This document shows positions 49,790 through 62,001 of a stretch of 64,000 nt of DNA, in pieces (the first letter of the stretch is position 1; the number at the start of each line of letters is the position of its first letter). The position numbers were made by a program, and so were the translations under genes. The DNA comes from Adiantum capillus-veneris (Eukaryota > Streptophyta > Polypodiopsida > Polypodiales > Pteridaceae): positions 32,692,558 to 32,756,557 of the forward strand of contig CM043946.1 of the NCBI GenBank assembly GCA_014529385.2, written 5' to 3'. The notes beneath the pieces are model-generated. The model did not search any database. It worked only from the letters and a program-made list of their open reading frames with translations, and was not told the origin of the DNA.

Positions 49790-52597
49790 TGTCACCAGCG
49801 TGTGACTACTATCTATCCTTTTTGTTGATTTCTTTCTTATTATTTATTTACCTTCACTTTTTGGAAACACCCCTCGGGAAATCTAACTGCCCTGCATTGC
49901 ATAGCTAGTGTGGAACTGTCCAGAGGGAGTCCAGGCCTGAGGGCAAGAGAGCACTAAGGTTGGACAAGGACTATGGTTAGCCAAGTGGGGTCATTGACTA
50001 GCCAAAGTGGAATCCTTTGTACAGAGGCTACATTTCAGTTCTGGATGTGGCCGCAGTGTACAAAGAGGGTCGGATGACCTAGAAAGATACAATGGCAGCA
50101 TCTCCTAAAATTTAGGGAACTGCTATTTTGGAACCTGAAAATGTGTCGACGTCATTACCTCCGGAATGACAAGGGGAACATTTTCTTACTCTGCCGTGAA
50201 GTCAACTGGGCAACCGGTTGGGATATTTTTAGACGGCAACCCCGAAACGGGAAAATGCTTATAAATGTGCCAAGTGGCACCTTCTGGTGCACTTGCCTCA
50301 TGCAACAAGAAGTGGAGCTGAATTTAGGAGGGGGAGAGCCTCATTTTCAGATTTGTCACAGGTTAAGAGCTATGGAGTGCTTGCTTTCCCTTCTATGTAC
50401 AATGCGGTGCCAGGAGTGATGCCCTGCACGCTACGCACTGCCCTCTCTCTCCCCTTTGGCAGTATGTTATGCCCCTCTAGTGGGCTCTTCATTTGACCAA
50501 TGTACAGTTGTGTGGGTTCATGCGCGATTGCCGAGGCAAGAGCCTCTTGCACAGGTACTGGATTAGCTAGCGGCTAATCCCCCCCCGCAGGTACAGGTGA
50601 ATTCGGAGAGGTTTCATTCCAGAAATCTCGTCCGATTCAAAGGGCAAGTAGCCCTACAGATGCGGGAGCTCGAGGACTTGCTAAGGATGCGACCGGCACG
50701 CGAAACGGAGCCCGAAACAGTAAATTACAGCCTGCTGTGTATTTTTGCAGGTTTAGGGTTTTGGCCCTAAATGGATCCTAATACTCCCAGGAGGTTCGGG
50801 GACGCAAGGGGACCGCTGTACAGGTGATCTGGCGCATTTTCAGGGCTGAAAACAGAGAATTCAGCGTGCTGCAGATTCTCGCCAGGTTTTGCAAAGTGCC
50901 CGTATGCGTCGGGAAAGTCATTTAATGCGTGGGAATACTGACCGTGAAGGGTTCTAGTACAGTTATGTTGCCGAAATCAGGCCAGAACAGTCAAAATTCA
51001 GCCAAGGTTGTGCGGGGCAGCTTGGAAAGAACCACAGCGTTTATTCCCTCTTTCAAACAATAAAGAAATACTGAAAGGGGCGCCTAAGTTAGGGGCCAAT
51101 CTGGTGTCGGTCTTCTCATACAGGTGCATTCTAGCATCTGTATCCCATTCCCCTCTCTTGTGTCACTATAGCGCAGGTATAATAGATGACTAATAATGGG
51201 TGAAAGCTAAATCAAGGTTTGAAGTAAAGTCTACCGCCCTTTTTGGATTGAACAGGCCGGTTTCATTCCTTCTTTTCCCCTTACAAAGAAGTGGGATGCA
51301 ATTTAAGAGGGAGCATTTGTAGAGTAGGGAGGAGGGGTTGGAGCGTATATTGCGGAATCAAAGCTCCGACGATTGTCTTTGCATCGTCCGCAGCTACGCT
51401 TGAGTGTAGCCACCACTACAAAGTGTTGTCCATGAGGCAATGATGAGGAATAGAGTGGCTGAAAAATGTTGGGGAACTGTGTTCATGAGACTAATGTCTG
51501 TAAAACTTTTGCTGAAGACAGACTAGGCTTCTTGTGCGCCCACATTCCTGTTGACCATAGTTACCAGGAAATTTCGTTTGGGGGCCTACCGGATCAGAAA
51601 CTCCGTTTCCAAAGTCCCCCGTTTCTCGTTTCCGTTTTGCCGTTTCTTCAAGGAGTTATAAACATTTTATACACAATATAACTATAAACAGCCGTTTCGA
51701 AACCGTTCCAATAAAATGTGCAAGCCGTTTCCGGCTTTGATGGCCTTGCCGGTCTCGTTCCCGTTTCCTGTTCCAGGTAACTATGCTGTTGACACACTGG
51801 AATATGTTTCCCCATGCTTGTAATTTTGGGCTTTTTCATGCACACCCGTTAGGAATGTCTGGTGTGTTCCTTGTTATCCTTTCAATCAGTGGAGGTTGAA
51901 ACGTCATGTAGGTATTCTACTTGCCTGTTCCAAGGGTTCTTTGTCTAACCATCCTTCCGATTTCTTGTGTCAGGTTGGGAGGCACGTTTAAACTGTTCAT
52001 GCGGCTCCTTGGTATTTGTCTGAAATTTGAGATTTTCTGTTTAGACACTGCTTCTGAATGATTTCGATCGAATGTTTTAAGCTAAATGACCTTTTAAGTC
52101 GTAACTGCTGCTTGGCTGAAGCTCTTGTGACTCCAGTCTCCCAGAAGTGCGATTCTTGGTTGGACAGTTGATTGTGTGATAGGGAAGACTGTCTGCCTTT
52201 ATTGATAAGTACATGTTTGTGGGTGGTTTGCAGAAAGAGTGTGGGGTTCTTTCTCATGAATAATTGTTACTTTCCCCAAACTTCCCACCATTATGTCCAT
52301 ATACACAAACAGTCTTCCTACCACACACAATCAATTTGCTCAATGGGTTCCATTTCCTTGTGGAAGAGGCAGTGTTTTCTCCTCTGATGGATCCTAGGTC
52401 ATTTGCGGATGATGTGTTTCTTTAATATTACCTACTTCATGCATCTTCTACCATTGTAGTGTAATACAAATTACGGTGCAGCATTAAATCTGTTCAATTT
52501 CAAGTATGTCTTGTCTGTATGTAAAGATTTTTATATGGTCACGAAAGCAGAAAAAAATACATTACTAGTATTTGACCATTGTTATTCTTATGTGCAG
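49790..52597 (+). other. Unassigned, probably LTR remnant plus intron of the PARP-E2 gene
   Basis: 49790-about 51200 has LTR-like composition (a cttataaatg TATA-like stretch near 50260, aataaag near 51059) but I could not find its end or partner. 51200-52590 has no repeat or coding homology I recognise. It ends in a good splice acceptor (ttattcttatgtgcag) at 52597. The 5' exons of the gene must lie in or beyond this stretch; I could not identify them. Confidence 0.45.
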
Positions 52598-55165
52598 CCT
52601 TTTCACATTTGAGGAAGTGGGAGTGGGGACACCAGTTTTGCAGGAAGTGCTATCTTCCCCAGAAATTATCGATTTTGAGCTCTCCCTTGCATTGGTTGCA
52701 GCAAATAGTCCCAGGGATGTATTTGAACCATTTCCTACTTTTTTGTTACAAAGGGAACAGCTTCGAGGACGTAGTGGTTGGTTTAGCAAGACACAAAGAT
52801 TTGAATCTGCTGATACAGCATATATGGCGGCACAAATGTCTATTGTGCAAGTTGGTGCTGTGCAACAGGACACAACCTTTTCCTCAAACAAGAATTTGAG
52901 AGTGCTAAATGATGTTCTTTCAGCAATTCCTCCTGTAGAAGAAATGCGAAAGTGTCGGGATGAAGCCAGTTTGCGTGACACTTTGAACAGTATTTGGGAC
53001 AAGAAGATGGCAACTGACAGGCAGAGTAAGAGGCCTGAAGAGCAAGAAAATCCCAATTGGGCCAATGTCAAGTCGCTGCCTTTTAGTGTGCTGCGTTATG
53101 TTCTATCTACAAGTAGAGTAAAGTTGCATCTTATGCAAGCCAATGAGAGGCTTCCTTTTTTTGATTCACACTATCAATTTGTCGTTTTGCACGACAGCCC
53201 AGAAAGGGAGGCTTATTTCGAGTCTCGGCGTGTTCAAAAGGGAGGCTCTTTTTTCGCTTTCCATGGAAGCTCTGCAGATAATTGGTATTCCATTCTGAGG
53301 TTAGCTCCTGATGTGGTTGCTTTGACTCCAATTGTACAGACAAAGGCTCATAAATTACGTATTAGGCATTGCTCATAAATCGTGTATTATGCGTTTACAT
53401 CCCTGAGCATGGCAAATAGCAACTCTTCATGCTAGGTTGTACATATTCTATTCCTTTAGACTGACAGATGCTCACTCTACCATGTCCCTTCTGTGTATCT
53501 CAGGGATTATAGGAAATATGTCACAGAACCTATAGTTGTCAGATGACTTGCAGATGCATGCAAAAACGTCCAACATGCAAGGCTGCTCTGCTGCATATAT
53601 TTTTCCCAGACCCACTTAGTAAATATATCTAGCTGTACTTCTGCACCCGACGTGAACCGAGCTCGGCTCACGCCGTGCATTTCACAGGCATTCAAGCAGC
53701 ACTAAAGTATTTTCTTGTTATGCACTTTTTCAGGAGTAAGCGAAATGCATATGCCCATATATACCAAAATGAATGTTGTAGACTTGCATCTTGGTACGAC
53801 GTCTGTCTTCCAAACGATGTACACTCAATGCATCATCTTGATACTAGACACATCGTCTTACCATATGCTCATTCACAGGATTGCCTGCATACATGCAGGA
53901 GACTACATACATGCTACTAGGCACTGATCTGATCTGTTTTCTGTGTGATGGTTAGGAATGGGCTGAGATGTCTAAGCAATACTTCTCTCATGAGTGCTGG
54001 TGCAAGCTATGGTTCTGGCATCTATTTTGGGAGTTTTCTTGAAGTCTCCATGCGGTATTGCACGCAGTCAGGGCATGGATGGAGTCATGGGCCTTTGAAG
54101 GAAGGTTTTTCTGTGCTGGCAATATGTGAGATTATCAAAGGGTCACTTATAGGTGAACAAGATATTTCATATGAAATAACAGGACGTGGCATCATGGTGG
54201 TCCCTCCTGAACATGAAAAGGATGTCGCCATACGTTATGTTATTGTTTTGGGAGAGCAATATGGTAGAGGTCAAGTTTTGGGAGAGCAATATGGTAGAGA
54301 TCGAGTTTATATTGATGGCACAAGAATGCCGGATAATATTGATATAATGAAGCATTACATGTCTTTAAGGTCTTCATATTGTGTACAGCAACAAGAACAG
54401 CGCAGGGTAGGCTGTGTGAAGCGTTTTGAATATATGTCTAAACTCTGCAGACAGCCAAGACAGCATGATGAGGAACACAACGAGTTGAGCAGGGGCACTG
54501 ACAAGGATGCAGGGAAGCAAAGAGACCAATCCCATGCCAAAGCTTCTTCTCAAAATCTATTGATGTCTGTGGATAAAAAACCAACGTCATCTATAGTTGC
54601 TTCCACAAGCTCTATGCAAGCAATTGCAAGGGAATACAAGAACATAATGAAACAAACAAAAGAGGCCAAGGAGAGGGTGGTTAACACCAAAGCTGAAGAC
54701 TTTCCTGTTCTCGCTGGGATAGAGGTGATTTTACCTGATGAAAGTAACATACGCCGCTGGCATGTGAACCTGAGCCAATTATTATTTAAACATTTTCCTT
54801 TGTACAAAGACCTTGTTGACTGTGCATGGCAATGGAATGTGCAGGAGGTCTCAATCAAACTGGAATGCACATTCCCAGAAGACTACCCCTTTTCTCCACC
54901 CTTTATTCGGGTGATTTCACCGAAGTTTGGTTTTCACACAGGACATGTGACTGTCGGAGGAAGTATTTGTATGGAGCTTCTAACTACTAGTGGATGGAGT
55001 CCTGCGTACACATTTGAGAGTATAATTGTACAGGTTGTAAATGCCATGGTAGAGGGAGGAGGCCGCCTCGACAAACGAGCGATTGCCTCTCGGAGCGAAT
55101 ACAGCGAGCTTGAGGCCAGGGAAGCTTTCAATCGGGTAGCTCGTGACCATGGTTGGAATTATTAA
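52598..55165 (+). CDS. PARP-family ADP-ribosyltransferase fused to a UBE2Q-like E2 domain (two 3' exons)
   Basis: Exons 52598-53299 and 53956-55165 join in frame (AG|G, Arg) to 636 residues and a stop; the 5' end is missing. Residues 1-215 hold a region seen before the PARP fold in UBC-PARP proteins (VLNDVLSAIPPVEEMRKC; LPFSVLRYVLSTSRVKLHLM). The PARP catalytic domain covers about 215-335: His222 in FHGSSADNWYSILRNGL, Tyr257 in YGSGIYF, and Tyr328 in IRYVIVL where poly-ADP-ribosylating enzymes have Glu. This H-Y-Y set is that of PARP16-type mono-ADP-ribosyltransferases. Residues about 360-480 are a charged linker. Residues about 490-625 are a UBC fold closest to UBE2Q (FPEDYPFSPPFIRVISPKFG; GGSICMELLTTSGWSPAY) with the active-site Cys572 kept. 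Likely role: modification of proteins by ADP-ribose and/or ubiquitin. Substrates are unknown. Confidence 0.88.
53300..53955 (+). other. Intron of the PARP-E2 gene
   Basis: 656 bp between CTGAG|gttagc and ggttag|GAATGG. The splice joins ..NWYSIL-R-NGLRCL.. across the PARP active-site motif. The exon frame is open for 26 codons beyond the donor, so only homology fixes the site. The acceptor is preceded by a pyrimidine-rich tract (ctgatctgttttctgtg). Confidence 0.87.
54245..54304 (+). repeat. 30-bp in-frame tandem duplication in the PARP domain
   Basis: Two adjacent units (54245-54274, 54275-54304) encode VLGEQYGRGQ and VLGEQYGRDR, residues 331-350. They differ at three or four bases. The duplication begins right behind the beta-strand that carries Tyr328, at the edge of the catalytic domain. 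Confidence 0.93.
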
Positions 55166-57081
55166 CTTTTGGAGCAGCATTCATGTTGTCTACTTGGTGC
55201 ACGACTGAATATTTAATACCAGTTTTAACTTTGCCCTACTTATCTCAACATTTGGTCATGTTTTGGGAGCAAAACCCATTACAGCTCGAATGCAAGACTC
55301 TCAACCTTCTTCACAATGCTTGCTGGTGTACGTACATACATATAGAAATTACCATTATATGGGAATTTGTTTCATACCTGTTGGTGCTCATACACATATA
55401 TCTATTTAATATTGAGATTCCCTTATAAATAGCTGATACAATTTCTAAGAGTTTGCAGAACAGAAAATTTGTAACATGAATGACATTGGAAAAGGTTTTA
55501 TAAATATTTCTGAGTTGGTATTAGTGCTGTGTATTATTGTTATCCATATTCTCAAAAACATGCACCTTCGACCAACTCGTGAGCGGTCTGGTTCCATGAT
55601 GCTACAAACGGATCGCTGGCTGTTGTGTGAAAGTTAAAGCATGGTCTACCACGTGGGAGTGGTTTGTTAATCATTTGACAATTCTTCTTCGTGGTAATAA
55701 GGAAGTGCCATAGGTAGTTCAGTTCAAAGCTGCCTAAAAGTGTGCCAAAGTACTCCTAAAAGACTGCCAAAATTATTCAGTGTGCAGGCTCTTTAAGTAA
55801 CAGCACTGTACTGGTTAAAACTCTGCTGCACAAGCACATCAGCGAGATGAGGTCCTCCCTCTCTCCCCTATGCGGTTGTCCAAACCCTCATCAGGTAATA
55901 CTGTCATTAAACTTCCCCACACTCTTAAGCAACTCTGCTTAAGACCTCCTGTTCTGCATTCTTTGCTTAACGGGCCTGCACGCCATCGTGCTCACCCTAT
56001 CATCACAGCTCTCCACATTTCTGCTCAATAAAGTGAGATTGTGGCCCTTCTCACATGCACCCCTTGTGGTTCAGTAAGTTGCTTGCGTTCTGCTTCCCTT
56101 GCTCCTCTGATCTCCTCGCTAAGAAGAGAGGAGCCATCAAAACATACTTGGAAGTCATTGGCAATGGCATAATTGAATCCATATGAGCAATGTTTATTAG
56201 AGTCACTATCTTCTCAGACCATCTTGGTATCATTTTTATAGAAAAGAGAGAAGCATTTGGTAGATCATCATCCCTTTTGGTGCTTTGCCTGATAGGATTA
56301 TGGAAAGATGTCTGCCCTCTTGTGGGTAATACCTTTGCTTACCACTACATTAAAGTCAAATTGCAGTAATAGTATGAACCATCTTACAATTCTTCCCTTG
56401 CTTCGAGAGTAAAAAGAGATTGTTGTGTGAACTTTATTTGAAAACTAAGAAATTGCGTATTGAAAATGTCCAGAGATAAATTCATTGTCGTTGAAGGTTT
56501 TAATACTAAGGGCTGGTTTAGATTGCCCCACCCCTCACAATCTGAGCTGGCTTGTTGATTAGTACCCAACTACACGTGATAGTGTTTCGGTGAAGTAGCC
56601 GGCCCCTCGGAAGCCAATGAACTCTTGAGAGAGCCTGGCATTGTATCAAAAGTGCAGCAAGTCTGAAGATCACTGTGTGGTTCCCGAGTTTAAATGCATT
56701 GTCAAGATTTTCCTACTCGTGTGCAGTCTGAATGGAGTCTAAATTCTACAAGTTTTCTTACCTTTCTAACTTCAAATTTGGAGGTAAATTTCAAAATTTA
56801 TATTTAGAACTACCAGTAAACATAGGTTTTTCAGAGCACTATTGAACAAAGATATTGCAACCAACCATATCTTTGGCATTTTTTTGTTGTATAATTCAAT
56901 GGAACTTGAAATCATGCCCTCTTCGCATAGTTTTACAAAGACCTGTCATGTGTCACGAGTCCCTTCAGTCTTCATCGACATCCTTTGCTTTGGTACACTT
57001 TTCCTAAACACCACCTCTGCATTGCTTCACTCAGAAATAACTAATCAACTACTAGCCCATTTCCCACAAGAGAATGGGAGC
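55166..57081. other. Downstream of the PARP-E2 gene; 3' UTR and unassigned sequence
   Basis: The first several hundred bases are AT-rich and fit a 3' UTR; I see no unmistakable poly-A signal close to the stop (aataaag occurs at about 56028). No coding, RNA or terminal-repeat feature was recognised up to the microsatellite at 57082. Confidence 0.4.
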
Positions 57082-57084
57082 TGT

Positions 57085-57132
<48 letters not shown>

Positions 57133-57145
57133 AGAAGAAGAAGAA
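57082..57145. repeat. Compound microsatellite (GT)n(GA)n(AGA)n
   Basis: Fourteen GT units, then about eleven GA units, then several AGA units without interruption. Confidence 0.96.
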
Positions 57146-57184
57146 AAGAATTTTAACAACGTCGTAGGAAACTATCCCAAGAGA

Positions 57185-57272
57185 CCTTAAAGATCTATCC
57201 GACGAGGAGAGTTGAACTCAAGACCTGTTCTTCAAGAGGAGGTAATCTTCTCAGTTCGTTACGTCTTGGTGA
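57185..57272 (-). repeat. Possible tRNA-derived SINE head
   Basis: On minus the sequence has GTAACGAACTGAGAAG, resembling a polymerase III A box, and 35-40 bases later GTCTTGAGTTCAACTC, resembling a B box (GTTCAAnnC). It does not fold as a tRNA gene by eye and no SINE tail was found. Confidence 0.3.
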
Positions 57273-57639
57273 CGTCAACAAATGAAGCTTGATCGCGCGC
57301 AAGCTTGCTGATGTAGGTTGCAGATTCTTGTAGACCGTGTGCAGGCCCGTTGCAGAGCGATTGCAACCTCTGGGAGACCTTCCCGCCACAGTGAATGCAT
57401 GCGTTTGAAACGAACGATTTCTTTACAACCCGAGGTTCGTCCGCTTTGGATCGGAAGACAATTACAATAACGCCAAAAAAATGGTAGGCCTTGGCACTTT
57501 TTAGATCTGAAAATGAACAAGAAAGTAAAATTCCAAGACCAATCCGCTTTATCCAAGTGAATCAAGATGTCGCAAGATGTGCAGGGAACCATGGGTGACC
57601 GATAAGATGGTAGCGGCACCCACACAATTATGCGCACAA

Positions 57640-58600
57640 CATTGAATGCCAAGTGCGTATATTTGATAGAAATTCCTCACAAATCTCTGGTAGAAGTTTC
57701 CAAGATAGGAGCAGGCTTTGGTGTTAGTAAATTATATATTACTAAAAGAATATCTTTCTTTCCAAAACATATAACTTACATAAGAAAATACAAGGGAGGG
57801 ACAGAAGCGAAGTTTGATAGCTTCCAAATAGAGCAGGGCATGCAAACATTGCACCCCTCTATTGTTGGATGCATCGGCTTTACTACAAAGGCCCCCTGTA
57901 TCACACTCTTTCATACTATAATGGAGGCTTGGGAGACCTGATGTGCCATGTACCCTTCTTGCAAGGTGTGTTTATGCGTTGCATGCGCAGACTTTAGTAT
58001 GGCTGGAAGAATTTACCACCTGCAAATCAACAACTATCAGAGATAGAGATTGCATGTCTCAAAGCAGTGATTGAGAAAATGGTAGCCATTATACACGCTG
58101 TGATTGATGGCATCGTAGCCGCTCACTTTGTTGGCATAGTACTTTGCAATTTTCATCCCTATAAAATAATGTTAAGTTTTATTTGCGCGAATAGACGTCG
58201 CATCGGCATTTTTTATTGGGGTATGATGCTTAGAACCCCAACCAAGCACGTGTCCAAAAATTTTGTACATTATGCGGCTCAAATTTGCAATTTTGGAGGA
58301 AAAAGAAGCAAGGGACCATGAGCTTGAAAAAGCGGCCATGGATTGCTCTAAAGATATATGATCCAGAGTACTCAAATGCATATACATAGACTAGCGATAT
58401 TTATGCATTACACTTATTATACAAAATGTTGATAGACTTTTGGAGTGCACCTAGAAAAGTATACTTTCCACATGAAGTGTTTTATCACCCCGACCAAGAT
58501 GCTCTCAGGGCCATTCAACAAAAAGTGGACACTTGGATGAAATTAAAGAGCGCAAAGCTAGAAGAAATGCTTTCGATATTTTTCTATTCTTTAAAGATCA
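57640..58600 (+). pseudogene. Protein-kinase domain pseudogene
   Basis: Kinase landmarks appear in order, scattered over frames. An N-lobe comes first (VSKIGAGFGVSKLYITKRIS; FQIEQGMQTLHPSIVGCIGF). Near 58100-58170 is a catalytic-loop relic HFVGIVLCNFHPYKIML, where HGD/HRDL..N is expected. IGIFYWGMMLR stands for the DFG/DWG segment. Near 58335-58420 come RPWIALKIYDPE and SDIYALHLLYKML (subdomains VIII-IX). Several frameshifts and stops (for example TAG near 58389) are present, and the catalytic Asp is lost. I cannot name the kinase family. Confidence 0.65.
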
Positions 58601-61600
58601 TTTAAAGATAGACCGTAATCCTGTTCAATGAACGCTCATTGAACTTACGTATTCTTTTTATCTGGCTTAAACATTTTGTAAATTATTATCGCTTATTGTC
58701 AATGATTTGCTATCTGAGTTTTTTTATTTGAACCATCTATCTATAACCAATCGTGATATTGTTGTTCACATATGTTGAAGCATATTTTAATCAGTTTTTT
58801 ATAGTCAATCGTGATATTGTTGTTCACATACTTGAAATATATTTGGATCAATCATCTGACTAGCATATTACCTACAAATCCATTACTGCATTGATTGCTT
58901 TAAGCATTCTGATATCTTTGGTTTGTTGTGGTCTTTTCATGGTTTACAATCACTTTGAATTGAAGAATTACAAAGTAGTGAATGGAGAGAAAAATGTTTG
59001 CCCAAGATTTTATCTATTTAATGATTGCAGTCCTAAGACACCACGGTTGAGGAAGAGCAGGCATGTGACGCACAACAATACCATCAAATCAACACCAACT
59101 GGATGTTAATACTTTTCAATGCATGAAGTCTCTAGCACACCCACAACTCGTCGACTATCGAAATGAGCAAATCCAAACTACGCGCAATGGAAAGAAAACA
59201 ACAAAGAAGTGACTAAAGAAATGATTAAGACACTATGGCCATGTGAAGACGTAGAGATCAACAAAGGTCTATGGAAAGTATCGAAGTACATGGAAAGGTC
59301 GAAAGGATCCACTTGGAAGTTTTTGGACAACAATTACACAATGCAAATTTACATCGTACCTTTTCCTTTCATCAAAGATATTACTTTTTTAAGAAGTGGT
59401 TACCATATTAAAAATCACTTTCAGTCCAAATAAAGGACCTGTGACTCTATAACCTTAGGTCAACTCACAAGGAGAAATAATTGTACGCGATGCTAGGATA
59501 CACTTCCTAGGGATTTTCCTAGTCAAAATACCAAAGATGGTAGAGTTTTTAGTATATACAAATAAGCCCGTCGAGCTACTTAATTGTCCTGATAGGCCCG
59601 CCGGAAAAACAAAAATATCGGCTAGTTACCATGATGGTTAGGTTAATATTCAACGTAATCACATATTATCCCTATGTGATCACTCAAAGTTATTAACATG
59701 TTCACATGTTTGTGATCATGTCAATGAAATCCCTATCTGAAACTTTCACATATCTACTAGATGGATGTCAATAAATTAAAATCCACATATGCATAGAAAA
59801 TGTATGGAAATAAAACTAGAACTGTGATGAGAAATCTTGGGAGAAAACCGGTAGAGTCTTCCCCATAAACTAAGCAAAATCTCAAACATAAATCGCATCA
59901 AAGATACCAAAGTGAGAGATTACCTCGATCACTACACAATCATAACCATAATCAATGCACATGTAACATGTAGCTCACTCCACTAGAAAACACCATCAAA
60001 ATTGCACACTTTTGTATACAGATCATCGTTTGGACGCATATCAACGCACACGCGCTTTGCACAATTGAGAGATAGCATATCACCCCAAATTTTCTCGTTT
60101 CTAGCAATCTCAAAACACACACATCTTTCTCTTTCTCTCTCTCATACACAGACAGCCCGAGAGGCCCACACCACTCACACACCAATATCGTACACCTTGG
60201 AGCAGAGCAAAGACGAGAAGGGGGGAAGAAATGGCACAAAATCCAGCAATGAAAATGCTTCATGTTCGACAAGAAAACACCATGTTCAATCAGTTACAAG
60301 CCAGATTTGTTGACACGGCCTTGACGAGCGCAAAAAAATCCTCTGATAGCCTTCTTCCTTACGAAGCTCTCTTCGTTGAGAACCCTCCCTCCTCACAAGG
60401 GCTATCTTAAAAACCTCTCCACAAAATGAAAAACTTTGGGCTCTTAAGGGCGTGTGCAACCACGCTCTATTTTTGTTAATTTTCCATTTTTAACCACCTC
60501 ACTTTGCATGTGATACAACCCCATCTCTATTCTCAGCAAGCTTGGGATCCAAGTCATGTGAGCTCCAGATGTGAGACTCCCCCAATTTGGATGTCATGAT
60601 GCCATGACAACACTTCATGAGACTGTCCCCTCATTAAAAACTTTGGCGGAGTTTTGGGCTCGTGGGGACACCCTTCGGTCATACCCGCCACATCATCACT
60701 CTACACAATTGCCATCGACGGCCAATGGACGCCAGGAAAACCGCTACACCACCAACACCGGCCTAACGTTCCAACCGGCACCACAAGTGTAGCACCTATG
60801 CACGGAACCGCCTTATCCAAGCTCCTAAGAGATCCACCTCTCAAGTGATACCCCAAAACACCTCATGCTCCACGCTTTATACACCTTGCCACTGCCTCTT
60901 GATTTTGCATATGGGGAAACTCTATGCCATGTGGTGGCCCCAACTCGACTGTCCCCTCCAAGGCCCCCATGGTCCACTAAAAAAACTACTTAAAAAAACG
61001 TCATCAAATCTTTTTTCCCCCAACTTCAAAGCACTGCAACTTGATGCTCAGTACCCTGATCATCGAGTTGCAAGTCCCAACCAAAATCTTGCTTTGCCAA
61101 CTTCAGACGGTGCAAACCTTGCCACATTTTATCTTTGACATGCCTTTGAACAACGTGCTAAACAGTAGCAAAAAATCATCTGTTACCACACTACCGACAA
61201 TTGTCGCCATTTTTGAACTTTAGTATCTTGCCGGCCTAGACCCCGTTTGATGTGACATTGTGTCCTATGGTATTCAAATATCGCATACTTCTCATACAAT
61301 CCCTGGTGAGACTGAGAAAACACCTGAAGAAACACTGACCAAGGTGACCAAATTGGCACATAGCTGGCCCTCGGTGAAACTTTAACTGGCAATATCTTGG
61401 AAACCATGAATACGATCGTTGATCCAAAAAGACCGACATGCACCATTTAATGAGCACTTCATGTATATCCATCCATATAATCTTTGACCACCTGCCCTAT
61501 CCATCGGGGATCTGCAAACCACTTTAAAGGTCTTTGGACATCCATAACTCGCACACCGTAGCTTTGTTTAAGGAGCTGTCTAGACCAGCTTGCACAACAC

Positions 61601-61999
61601 CTCAAGTACTACATTCTAAAAAAATCTAGCACTCTAAATACATTTACTTGCCACCCCACGTGGCTCATTTTGGAGCCCTTTTGGCCTATGAAACCCCATC
61701 AAGCATACATATCCACTATCACTTTCTTGCCCAGGCCTTTTGTACTTGCTTTAGCACTCTAGTTTGCACTTGTCAACCCCTCCATACCTGCTTCTGTCTC
61801 TGCTATAGTCGACACACTTTGGTTGCACCATCATTGCCCGGATCCCTTGTTGAACATTCATAATCAACCAAATATTTCTTTATTCGCCTAGAACTTCAAA
61901 ACTAGAGAACATTGTGAGCAAACAAAAAAAATAACTTCCATATGTAGAGTGTCTTATTCCTGCTTCAATCCTCAAGTGGGTTTCCCCACCCCCTGCATA
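58601..61999. other. Unassigned, AT-rich intergenic sequence
   Basis: No conserved domain, RNA gene or clear terminal repeat was recognised. A local near-repeat (aatcgtgatattgttgttcacata) occurs at about 58748-58771 and 58806-58829. A stretch at 60300-61860 of different, C-richer composition lies upstream of the gag-like region and could be the 5' LTR/leader of that element, but I could not place its ends. Confidence 0.4.
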
Positions 62000-62001
62000 G
62001 T

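Noticed and set aside
50141-50419. 92-residue plus-strand frame as a 5' exon of the PARP-E2 gene
   Set aside because: No similarity to the expected N-terminal region and no matching splice sites; it lies in LTR-like sequence.
53301-53378. Continuation of the PARP exon frame past 53299
   Set aside because: The 26 extra codons replace the conserved NGL..GIYF segment, which is found intact after the acceptor at 53955; they are intron.
57195-57389. Functional tRNA gene
   Set aside because: Box-like motifs are present but no cloverleaf can be drawn; kept only as a weak SINE candidate.
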